Shown one piece after another: positions 1 through 5,701 of a stretch of 7,096 nt of DNA. This DNA is from an uncultured Clostridia bacterium (lineage in GTDB: Bacteria > Bacillota > Clostridia > Oscillospirales > Acutalibacteraceae): positions 1-7,096 of the forward strand of contig CALYNN010000081.1 of NCBI GenBank assembly GCA_945221685.1. The letters run 5' to 3'. The notes under the pieces were generated by a model that saw nothing but the letters and a program-made list of their open reading frames with translations, had not been told where the DNA came from and did not search any database. Position numbers and translations under genes: made by a program. Within the stretch, counting starts at the first letter, position 1. Every line of letters begins with the position of its first letter.

Positions 1-636
1 CGCATAAAGGAAGAACTCCTGCGCCTGCGTTACCACTACCCCGAGGAGCTGTGCTTCTACTCCAAGGCAACAACAGACTTTGAATACCTGTTCCCGTTTG
101 GCTGGGGCGAGCTTTGGGGCGTTGCAGACAGAACTGACTACGACCTTACACAGCATATCAACACCAGCGGCAAGAATATGGAATACTTTGACCAGGCAAC
201 AGGTGAGAAATACGTGCCTTATGTAATTGAGCCGTCATTAGGCGTTGAAAGACTTTTCCTTGCTTTGCTTACCGAAGCGTATGACGAGGAGGTTATTGAC
301 GCCGAAAAGAACGACACAAGAGTTGTTATGCACTTCCACCCTGCTATTGCTCCTTTTAAGGCGGCAGTGCTTCCCCTTTCAAAGAAGCTTAGCGACAAGG
401 CAACCGAAATATTTGCCGACCTTTCAAAGAAATTTAATGTTGATTTCGACGAGGCAGGCTCTATCGGCAAAAGATACCGCCGCCAAGACGAAATCGGCAC
501 ACCCTACTGCATTACCTACGATTTTGACTCGGAGGAGGACGGCTGCGTAACAGTCCGCGACCGTGACACAATGGAGCAGGTAAGACTGCCTATCGGCGAG
601 CTTGCTGCGTTTATTGAAAGCAAGCTTGAGTTTTAA
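1..636 (+). CDS. glyQS: Glycine--tRNA ligase, dimeric class II type, C-terminal part (5' end outside window)
   Basis: This is the C-terminal 211 codons of a cytoplasmic enzyme that charges tRNA-Gly with glycine using ATP. The frame is open from base 1 and ends in TAA at 634-636; the true start lies upstream. The fragment begins in the class II catalytic core: the GWGELWGVADRTDYDL segment (about residues 34-49) is typical of the single-chain, alpha2 GlyRS and not of the alpha2beta2 bacterial form. Class II motif 3 follows as EPSLGVERLFLALL (from about residue 77), with its conserved Arg at about 84. Residues from about 107 to the end form the anticodon-binding domain, with the family signature GSIGKRYRRQDEIGTPYC. 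No frameshift or missing residue is seen in the visible part. The next gene starts 35 bases downstream on the same strand with no terminator between them, so co-transcription is likely. The symbol is sometimes written glyS for this form. Confidence 0.95.
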   Translation, partial: RIKEELLRLRYHYPEELCFYSKATTDFEYLFPFGWGELWGVADRTDYDLTQHINTSGKNMEYFDQATGEKYVPYVIEPSLGVERLFLALLTEAYDEEVIDAEKNDTRVVMHFHPAIAPFKAAVLPLSKKLSDKATEIFADLSKKFNVDFDEAGSIGKRYRRQDEIGTPYCITYDFDSEEDGCVTVRDRDTMEQVRLPIGELAAFIESKLEF

Positions 637-671
637 ACCCACTTTTAATTAAAAACGAAAAGAGTGATTAT

Positions 672-1994
672 ATGAATAAGCTTAACAGACCGATTATTAA
701 ACAGCAGGCAAAGGCATTTATTAAGGGCAAGGTATTTCCGTTATTTGTTATAATATTGATTGTCGGCTTGCTGACAGGCTCCGGCGGATTCAGCATTAAT
801 TCAGGCATCAACGGAAGCAATATTGATAACGACTACGATAACGGCTACAATATTTACGGCGACGACTTTTATGACGACGACATTTACGGCGACGACCAAT
901 ACGATTTTGACGATTATTACGAGGACCAGCAGGACGGTGATTATGCCGACAATCCCTTTGACAGCTTCGGCAGTGAAGGCGATTTATCCGACCAACCGTT
1001 TGACAGCTTTGACAATAGCGGAAGTGGTTTTTCCCTTGGCGATATTTTCTCAAAAGCGTTCAATGGCTTCGGTGCAGGAGTTATTGCGGCAATTGCAGGC
1101 TTAGGCACCCTTTCCGTAATAATAGGTATCATTTTTGCTCCGCTTCAGGTTACGATGGAGGGAATATTTGTATCTCTTATAAGGCGCAGACCCGACGAGC
1201 CGTTTAATTTAGGCGAAGAAATAAAGGGACTTTTCAAGACCTCATTTAACAACACCTTCGGCAAAAAGCTTGCCCTTGTGCTTTTAAGAAATATTTTCAC
1301 ATGCTTGCTTGCCTGCCTGTTCATCATTCCCGGAATTGTTTATTATTACAGCACATATTTTGCTTTCCAGCTTATGTGCGACAATCCCGATTTAAGTCCT
1401 ATGGACGCCTTAAGGCTTTCAAAGAAGATGAACACAGGCAACCGCAGTGAGCTGTTTGTGCTTGACCTTAGCTTTATTCCGTGGTATCTGCTTACAGGTA
1501 TAACCCTTGGTATTGCTTCAATTTATGTGGCACCGTATGTTAAAACCACAGGCGCACTTTTCTATGAGAATTTCCGTCTCAGAGCTTTGGCAGAGGGCAG
1601 AATTCAGCAAAGTGAAATAACACCTAATCAGCAGGGCGGCTTCGGTTATAATCAAGATAACTATTTCGAAAACGCAGGCAGTGCAAGCAACTACTACAAC
1701 AATGTAAATAACGGTGCAGGGGGCGGATATTATAATCCTCAAAGCAATGCCGACGGCTACGGACAGACCGACGCATACAATCCTCCGTCCTACACACAGC
1801 CACAGGCAGACGCACAGTCTACCTACTATCAGCCACCGCAAAGCAACCAAGGCTACGGTGAGCCTGCAAGTCCGTATTCACCGCCTGCATATACTCAGCC
1901 TCCTGCCGAGGAAGGCACTCAGTACAGCTGCGGCGACAACGGTGCAGAGGATATAGACAACGAAAACCCGTATGATACGGATAGCAAGGAGTAA
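672..1994 (+). CDS. DUF975 family multi-pass membrane protein with acidic repeat loop and Tyr/Gln/Pro-rich tail
   Basis: A 440-residue integral membrane protein of unknown function. Visible order: a basic N-terminus; a hydrophobic segment at about 20-37; a very acidic Asp/Tyr/Gly-rich loop at about 50-118; hydrophobic segments at about 135-158, 198-228 and 260-290; and a hydrophilic Tyr/Gln/Asn/Pro/Gly-rich tail from about 312 to 440. The core resembles DUF975 proteins: FIIPGIVYYYSTYFAFQLMCDNPDLSPMDALRLSKKM-like stretch (about 217-253; Pro-Gly then DNPDLS) and LFVLDLSFIPWYLLTGITLG (261-280) match what I know of that family. DUF975 members are common in Clostridia and have no settled role. The loop and tail are not part of the usual core and look lineage-specific. 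The ATG at 672 has only a weak purine-rich ribosome site (AAAAGAG, 659-665). The gene probably shares an operon with glyQS upstream, and the downstream flavodiiron gene's ribosome site lies inside its last codons. No function is assigned. Confidence 0.8.
   Translation: MNKLNRPIIKQQAKAFIKGKVFPLFVIILIVGLLTGSGGFSINSGINGSNIDNDYDNGYNIYGDDFYDDDIYGDDQYDFDDYYEDQQDGDYADNPFDSFGSEGDLSDQPFDSFDNSGSGFSLGDIFSKAFNGFGAGVIAAIAGLGTLSVIIGIIFAPLQVTMEGIFVSLIRRRPDEPFNLGEEIKGLFKTSFNNTFGKKLALVLLRNIFTCLLACLFIIPGIVYYYSTYFAFQLMCDNPDLSPMDALRLSKKMNTGNRSELFVLDLSFIPWYLLTGITLGIASIYVAPYVKTTGALFYENFRLRALAEGRIQQSEITPNQQGGFGYNQDNYFENAGSASNYYNNVNNGAGGGYYNPQSNADGYGQTDAYNPPSYTQPQADAQSTYYQPPQSNQGYGEPASPYSPPAYTQPPAEEGTQYSCGDNGAEDIDNENPYDTDSKE
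852..896 (+). repeat. Two exact 15-base direct repeats encoding a 10-residue acidic repeat
   Basis: ATTTACGGCGACGAC occurs at 852-866 and again at 882-896, exactly 30 bases (10 codons) apart. In protein this gives IYGDDFYDDD (residues 61-70) followed by IYGDDQYDFD (71-80). A second short protein repeat, PFDSF, occurs at about residues 95-99 and 109-113. The in-frame 30-base period suggests that the acidic loop grew by tandem duplication. Confidence 0.85.
1986..1991 (+). promoter_or_regulatory. Ribosome binding site for the flavodiiron gene, inside the preceding gene
   Basis: AAGGAG lies 8 bases before the ATG at 2000 and overlaps the last codons of the DUF975 gene, whose stop is at 1992-1994. 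The arrangement supports the ATG at 2000 and suggests the two genes are translated from one message. Confidence 0.8.
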
Positions 1995-1999
1995 TTACA

Positions 2000-3154
2000 A
2001 TGAAGGTTAAAATTTCCGACGCAGTAAAATATATAGGCGTTGACGACAGAGAGCTTGACCTTTTTGAAGGTCAGTACATAATTCCAAACGGAATTTCGTA
2101 CAATTCTTATTTGATTAAAGACAGTAAAACAGCAATAATGGATACTGTTGACAAAAGCAAAACAGAGGAATGGCTGGCAAATCTTAAGGAGGAGCTGGGC
2201 GACTCGACTCCCGACTACCTTATTGTTCATCATTTAGAGCCTGACCATACGGGAAGCCTTAAGGCTGTTTGCGACCTTTATCCCCAAATGAAGCTTGTTT
2301 GCTCCGCAAAGGCAAAGGCAATGCTTCCCCAATTTGCCGATGTTGAGGCAGACAGAGTTATTACAAAGGCAGAGGGCGAGACCCTTGAGCTTGGTGCTCA
2401 CACTCTAAGCTTTATGATGGCACCTATGGTGCACTGGCCGGAGGTTATGGTATCCTACGAAGGCACCGAGAAAATTCTTTTCTCGGCAGACGCCTTTGGT
2501 AAATTCGGCGCCCTTGATGCCGACGAGGGCTGGAGCTGTGAGGCAAGAAGATATTATTTCAACATTGTGGGCAAATACGGCGCACCCGTACAGACTCTGC
2601 TGAAAAAGGCGGCTGCTCTTGAAATAAAGACAATCTGCCCTTTGCACGGCCCTATTCTTACAGACACTATTCCCGAGGTTATCAGCCTATACAACACCTG
2701 GTCATCATATCAGCCTGAAAACGAGGGTGTGTTTATTGCATACGCTTCTATTCACGGCAACACGGCTCAGGCGGCTGAAATCATTAAGGAAAAGCTTGAG
2801 GAAAAGGGTTGCCCCAGAGTTGCAATGGCAGACCTTTCGCGAGATGATATGGCAGAATGTGTTGAGGACGCATTTAGGCACAGCACCCTGCTTTGTATGG
2901 CTTCAAGCTACGACGGCGGAGTATTTACTCCCATGAGCGATTTTATTCATCACCTTAAAAGCAAGGCTTTTCAAAACAGAAAGGTTGCCCTTGTTGAAAA
3001 CGCCTCCTGGGCGGCAAGCGCCGCAAGAACCATGAGGGCGGAATTTGAGCAGATGAAAAATATTGAATTTGTCGGCGACGCCGTTACAATTAAAACAACG
3101 GTTAAGCCTGCGGATATTGAGGCTCTTGATGCTCTTGCAGAACAGATAAAGTAA
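2000..3154 (+). CDS. fprA: Class A flavodiiron protein (FprA family A-type flavoprotein)
   Basis: A 384-residue cytoplasmic flavodiiron protein. Family members reduce O2 to water and/or NO to N2O with electrons passed from rubredoxin or a flavin/NADH partner to FMN and a non-haem di-iron centre, protecting anaerobes from oxygen and nitrosative stress. Residues 1 to about 238 are a metallo-beta-lactamase-like domain with all expected iron ligands: H78, E80 and D82 in HLEPDH, H145 in MVHWPE, D164 in SADAFG and H216 in CPLHGP. The spacings D82 to H145 and H145 to D164 fit the family. Residues from about 243 to the end are a flavodoxin domain with the FMN phosphate loop ASIHGNTAQ (249-257) and the later SYDGG loop (303-307). 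No rubredoxin or flavin reductase domain is fused, so it is class A. The substrate preference (O2 or NO) cannot be read from the sequence, and no partner gene is in the window. The stop at 3152-3154 is followed by a terminator. Confidence 0.93.
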   Translation: MKVKISDAVKYIGVDDRELDLFEGQYIIPNGISYNSYLIKDSKTAIMDTVDKSKTEEWLANLKEELGDSTPDYLIVHHLEPDHTGSLKAVCDLYPQMKLVCSAKAKAMLPQFADVEADRVITKAEGETLELGAHTLSFMMAPMVHWPEVMVSYEGTEKILFSADAFGKFGALDADEGWSCEARRYYFNIVGKYGAPVQTLLKKAAALEIKTICPLHGPILTDTIPEVISLYNTWSSYQPENEGVFIAYASIHGNTAQAAEIIKEKLEEKGCPRVAMADLSRDDMAECVEDAFRHSTLLCMASSYDGGVFTPMSDFIHHLKSKAFQNRKVALVENASWAASAARTMRAEFEQMKNIEFVGDAVTIKTTVKPADIEALDALAEQIK

Positions 3155-3167
3155 TGTAATTATAAAG

Positions 3168-3213
3168 AAGCAGCAGACGGTTTGAATAAAACTGCCTGCT
3201 GCTTTTTCTTTTT
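3168..3213. terminator. Strong intrinsic terminator between convergent operons
   Basis: AAGCAGCAG (3168-3176) pairs perfectly with CTGCTGCTT (3196-3204). After one mismatch the stem continues with six more pairs (CGGTTT at 3178-3183 with AAACTG at 3189-3194, one G-T wobble), leaving a loop of about five bases. On the plus strand it runs into TTTTTCTTTTT (3203-3213), a good Rho-independent terminator for the flavodiiron operon. Read on the minus strand it is followed by a weaker T-rich tail (CTTCTTTAT), so it may also end the glmU-vanW transcript, whose last stop is at 3226-3228. Confidence 0.9.
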
Positions 3214-3225
3214 CTGTTTAATTTT

Positions 3226-4077
3226 TCAGCTTTTCTTTGCGGTGGTTTTTGCCGTGGTCTTACTGTCTTTTTTAGTTGTGGTGGTTTTCGGCTTTTTATA
3301 CTTACTGTATGTGGTATAGTTTTCCTTGCCGTCAACCGTTCTTGTAAGAGTATAGGAATCGCCCTGCTTCGTTATTTTCACCTTTACATTGCCCACGGAA
3401 ATATCCTTTTCGGCATAAACGGAGCAAACAAGGTCGCCGTTTTCGGCAGTAACCTTTAGGCGAATATCACTGCCGCTGTTGTTCCTGAACTGAAAATCCT
3501 GGGAGTTCCACTGAACAGTTGCGTCGCCACCCAGGGGCACATAGCTTATTTCAAGGGAATGGCAGGCACGAACGGTAATATCAAGATTTGCACGAAGCGC
3601 CGCCTGAAAAATTGTTGAGCTTACCTGGCAAATTCCTCCGCCTAAGCCGTCAACAAATTCGTCGCCCTGAACAACCTTTGCCTCCTGATAGCCGGCAAGA
3701 ACGGTCCTCTTGCCTACCACCTGATTAAAGGAAAACACCGCTCCGTCGGGAATAACTAAATTATTCAGCCGCTTTACGGCGTTTTTAATATTTGTGGTTC
3801 TCGTTTCGTTTGAGGTTAGGTAATGGGTTGTGTATGTAGAAAGTCGGTTATTGTATCCGCTTGAATTATCCTTTTTCAAAACAGGATATATCTTCGCCGT
3901 CTGTGCCTCCTTAAAGGTGGTTGACAGATTTTCGGTAGTTCTTGTTGTAGTAGTTGTAGTAGGGGCAGTAGTTGTGGGCGCCTCGGTGGTAGCGTCAACC
4001 TGACCTGCCGTACTGCAGGAGGTAAGCATTGCCAGCGCCAAAACCGCCGCCGCAAAAGCAGCCGTTAGCTTTTTCAA
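3226..4077 (-). CDS. VanW domain lipoprotein, TTG start
   Basis: A 283-residue predicted lipoprotein. The N-terminus (MKKLTAAFAAAVLALAMLTSC) is a signal peptide with lipobox L18-T19-S20-C21, so the mature protein should be anchored to the outer face of the membrane. A Thr-rich linker follows (about 30-54), then a VanW domain (about 82-220) with DGAVFSFNQVVGKRT, GGGICQVSSTIFQAAL and the HSLEISYVPLGGDATVQW stretch. The protein ends in a Lys/Thr-rich basic tail (about 258-283). VanW occurs as an accessory gene in some vancomycin-resistance clusters and widely in Gram-positive envelope proteins; its biochemical role is unknown. This protein lacks an obvious N-terminal peptidoglycan-binding region and is compact, and nothing nearby suggests glycopeptide resistance. 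The start is TTG at 4077-4075, immediately after the glmU stop codon; a good AAGGAG site 9 bases upstream and the intact signal peptide support it. The stop is TGA. It is probably co-transcribed and translationally coupled with glmU. Confidence 0.88.
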   Translation of the reverse strand: MKKLTAAFAAAVLALAMLTSCSTAGQVDATTEAPTTTAPTTTTTTRTTENLSTTFKEAQTAKIYPVLKKDNSSGYNNRLSTYTTHYLTSNETRTTNIKNAVKRLNNLVIPDGAVFSFNQVVGKRTVLAGYQEAKVVQGDEFVDGLGGGICQVSSTIFQAALRANLDITVRACHSLEISYVPLGGDATVQWNSQDFQFRNNSGSDIRLKVTAENGDLVCSVYAEKDISVGNVKVKITKQGDSYTLTRTVDGKENYTTYSKYKKPKTTTTKKDSKTTAKTTAKKS

Positions 4078-5466
4078 TTATTTTTTCTCCTTATATGGCT
4101 TTTTCTTATCTACCCAGCCCTCTTTTATAACCTGCCTTGCCCTTGCAACAGACAAAGCCTTGCCGGGAATATCGTCGGTAATAGTTGAGCCTGCCGCAAT
4201 ATATGCAAGCTCGCCAACCTCAACGGGAGCAATCAAATTTGTATTACAGCCGATAAAGGCACCGTCTCCTATTTTGCAACGGAATTTATTTTTTCCGTCG
4301 TAATTACATGTAACGGTTCCGCAGCCGAAATTAACATTACTGCCCACATCGCTGTCTCCTATATATGTCAGATGAGCTGACTTTGAGCCTTCGCCCACAA
4401 CGGAATTCTTAACCTCAACAAAGTTGCCGATATGCACTCCTTTTTTAAGCACGGAGCCTGCTCTTACCTTTACGAACGGTCCTGCGTCCACGCCGTTTTC
4501 AACAGTGCTGTCTGTAATTTTGCAGTTGTCCAAAACCACATCGTCGCCGACGGTGGAATTATCAATATATGTGTTGGGGCCTACGGTACAGCCGCTTCCC
4601 ACTGTTGTGTTGCCCAAAATAATCGTATTCGGCATAATAACGGTCGAGTTTCCGATTTTAACATTTTTGCCGATAATTACGCCGTCTGTGCAGGGAATGT
4701 CAACGCCGTTAAGCATAAGGCCTTCGTTAATATTTTTTCTCATAATATTGTTGAGAATATTAAGCTGTCTTCTGTCGTTTGCGCCGAGAATTACCTCGCT
4801 GTTTTCAACAATATACGCACCTGCATTATCGCCTGCATTAATAAGAATTTCGAGGCAGTCGGTAAGATAGTATTCGTGCTGGGCGTTATTGTCGGTAATA
4901 TTTGAAAGGGCATACTTAAGCCTTGCACCGTTAAACCAGTAACAGCCTGCGTTTGACTCGTTAATTTTCTTTTCTTCTTCGGTTGCGTCCTTATGCTCAA
5001 CTATGCGAAGCAAAACGCCGTTTTCGTCCCTCTTGATATGACCGATGCCGTCGGTATCATCTACTATTGCGCTGATAAGGGTAATTGAATTTTCGTTATC
5101 CTTATGATAAGAGTATGCCTTGTTTATTGTTTCGGCGTCCATCAGCGGTCCGTCGCCGTTAAGTATAAGAATATCGTCCTCAAGGTGCTGCTCAATAAAT
5201 TCTCCTGCCTGCATAACCGCGTGGCCTGTGCCAAGCTGGGGACTCTGCAAAGCAGTCTTAACTCCGCTGTATTCACCATTAAGGTACTCCTCTACCTCCT
5301 CGTGACGATAGCCGGTATTAACGCAAATATCCTGCGCGCCTGCTTCCTTACCCGCATCACCCACATAGCTAATCATAGGCTTAAACAGAACATTGCACAT
5401 AACCTTAGGGCAGTCTGCTCTCATTCTTGTTCCCTTGCCACCGGCAAGAATAATTGCACATTTCAT
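4078..5466 (-). CDS. glmU: Bifunctional GlmU: UDP-GlcNAc diphosphorylase / glucosamine-1-phosphate N-acetyltransferase
   Basis: A 462-residue cytoplasmic enzyme that acetylates glucosamine-1-phosphate and couples GlcNAc-1-phosphate to UTP, giving UDP-GlcNAc for peptidoglycan. The length is normal. Residues 1 to about 228 form the uridylyltransferase domain: LAGGKGTRM with PKV (7-22), QLGTGHAV (77-84), NGDGPL with metal-binding D105, VEHKDAT (156-162) and NAQHEYYLTD (194-203). From about 254 a left-handed beta-helix of hexapeptide repeats carries the acetyltransferase: GPFVKVRAG (329-337), HIGNFVEVKNS, GSKSAHLTYIGD with the catalytic His at 365, and TCNYDG (386-391). The catalytic residues I can place are present. 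Several motif residues differ from the E. coli enzyme: GDVPL reads GDGPL, GYGRI reads GIGHI and NAQGEYY reads NAQHEYY. The ATG at 5466 has AGAGG 9 bases upstream and a promoter at 5564-5536. It is the first gene of a two-gene unit with the VanW lipoprotein. Confidence 0.95.
   Translation of the reverse strand: MKCAIILAGGKGTRMRADCPKVMCNVLFKPMISYVGDAGKEAGAQDICVNTGYRHEEVEEYLNGEYSGVKTALQSPQLGTGHAVMQAGEFIEQHLEDDILILNGDGPLMDAETINKAYSYHKDNENSITLISAIVDDTDGIGHIKRDENGVLLRIVEHKDATEEEKKINESNAGCYWFNGARLKYALSNITDNNAQHEYYLTDCLEILINAGDNAGAYIVENSEVILGANDRRQLNILNNIMRKNINEGLMLNGVDIPCTDGVIIGKNVKIGNSTVIMPNTIILGNTTVGSGCTVGPNTYIDNSTVGDDVVLDNCKITDSTVENGVDAGPFVKVRAGSVLKKGVHIGNFVEVKNSVVGEGSKSAHLTYIGDSDVGSNVNFGCGTVTCNYDGKNKFRCKIGDGAFIGCNTNLIAPVEVGELAYIAAGSTITDDIPGKALSVARARQVIKEGWVDKKKPYKEKK
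4087..4092 (-). promoter_or_regulatory. Ribosome binding site that decides the TTG start of the VanW gene
   Basis: On the minus strand AAGGAG (4092 down to 4087) lies within the last codons of glmU, 9 bases before the TTG at 4077. No ATG exists at that place, and the next in-frame Met would be inside the signal peptide (residue 17). The site is therefore the main evidence for TTG as the initiation codon. Confidence 0.8.
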
Positions 5467-5475
5467 AATATATAT

Positions 5476-5480
5476 CCTCT
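5476..5480 (-). promoter_or_regulatory. Ribosome binding site of glmU
   Basis: AGAGG on the minus strand, 9 bases before the ATG at 5466. It supports this start, which also places the GlmU N-terminus (MKCAIILAGG) at its expected position. Confidence 0.7.
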
Positions 5481-5535
5481 CTTGCTTTGGAAATTCTGTT
5501 TATAAAGCTCGTTGCAAATGCAGGGCTTTGCTATA

Positions 5536-5564
5536 ATTATGCACCAATTATATGTTTTTTTCAA
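5536..5564 (-). promoter_or_regulatory. Sigma-A-like promoter for glmU-vanW
   Basis: On the minus strand TTGAAA (5564-5559) is separated by 17 bases from CATAAT (5541-5536); each box differs from consensus at one position. Predicted transcription start is near 5529, giving a leader of roughly 60 bases before glmU. A second TATAAT (5552-5547) lies in the spacer but has no matching -35 box. Confidence 0.7.
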
Positions 5565-5603
5565 GACAAATACTGCTAATATTTAAAATTTAGTAAAAAA
5601 TGT

Positions 5604-5632
5604 TTGTAATTTGCTTTTCTATGTGTTATAAT
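5604..5632 (+). promoter_or_regulatory. Sigma-A-like promoter with extended -10 for ppdK
   Basis: TTGTAA (5604-5609), a 17-base spacer, then a perfect TATAAT (5627-5632) preceded by TG one base upstream (5624-5625), that is an extended -10. Predicted start is near 5639, giving a leader of about 60 bases. A second extended -10-like site, TG-C-TATACT, lies 14 bases downstream (5638-5646) without a clear -35 box. Confidence 0.7.
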
Positions 5633-5686
5633 TCTTGTGCTATACTATATAGGTATAAGTTACCAATAAACTTTACAATCAATTTT

Positions 5687-5693
5687 AGGAGGT
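5687..5693 (+). promoter_or_regulatory. Strong ribosome binding site of ppdK
   Basis: AGGAGGT, a full match to the anti-Shine-Dalgarno core, 8 bases before the ATG at 5702. It fixes the start and fits a highly translated gene. Confidence 0.9.
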
Positions 5694-5701
5694 AATTCTT
5701 A

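Noticed and set aside
643..654. TTTTAATTAAAA palindrome between glyQS and the DUF975 gene
   Set aside because: It is pure A/T, with no loop or T-tract typical of a terminator, and no known operator matches; too weak to call.
3226..4077. Vancomycin resistance cluster, suggested by the VanW domain
   Set aside because: No vanA/B ligase, vanH, vanX or vanRS gene is nearby; VanW domains are common outside resistance clusters.
4424..4905. Two overlapping plus-strand open frames of 148 and 157 codons antisense to glmU
   Set aside because: They lie wholly inside the beta-helix coding part of glmU, have no good ribosome site, and their protein sequences look like composition shadows of the hexapeptide repeats.
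5104..5505. Plus-strand open frame of 133 codons across the glmU start
   Set aside because: It is antisense to conserved glmU sequence, has no recognisable family, and runs over the glmU ribosome site; a chance open frame.
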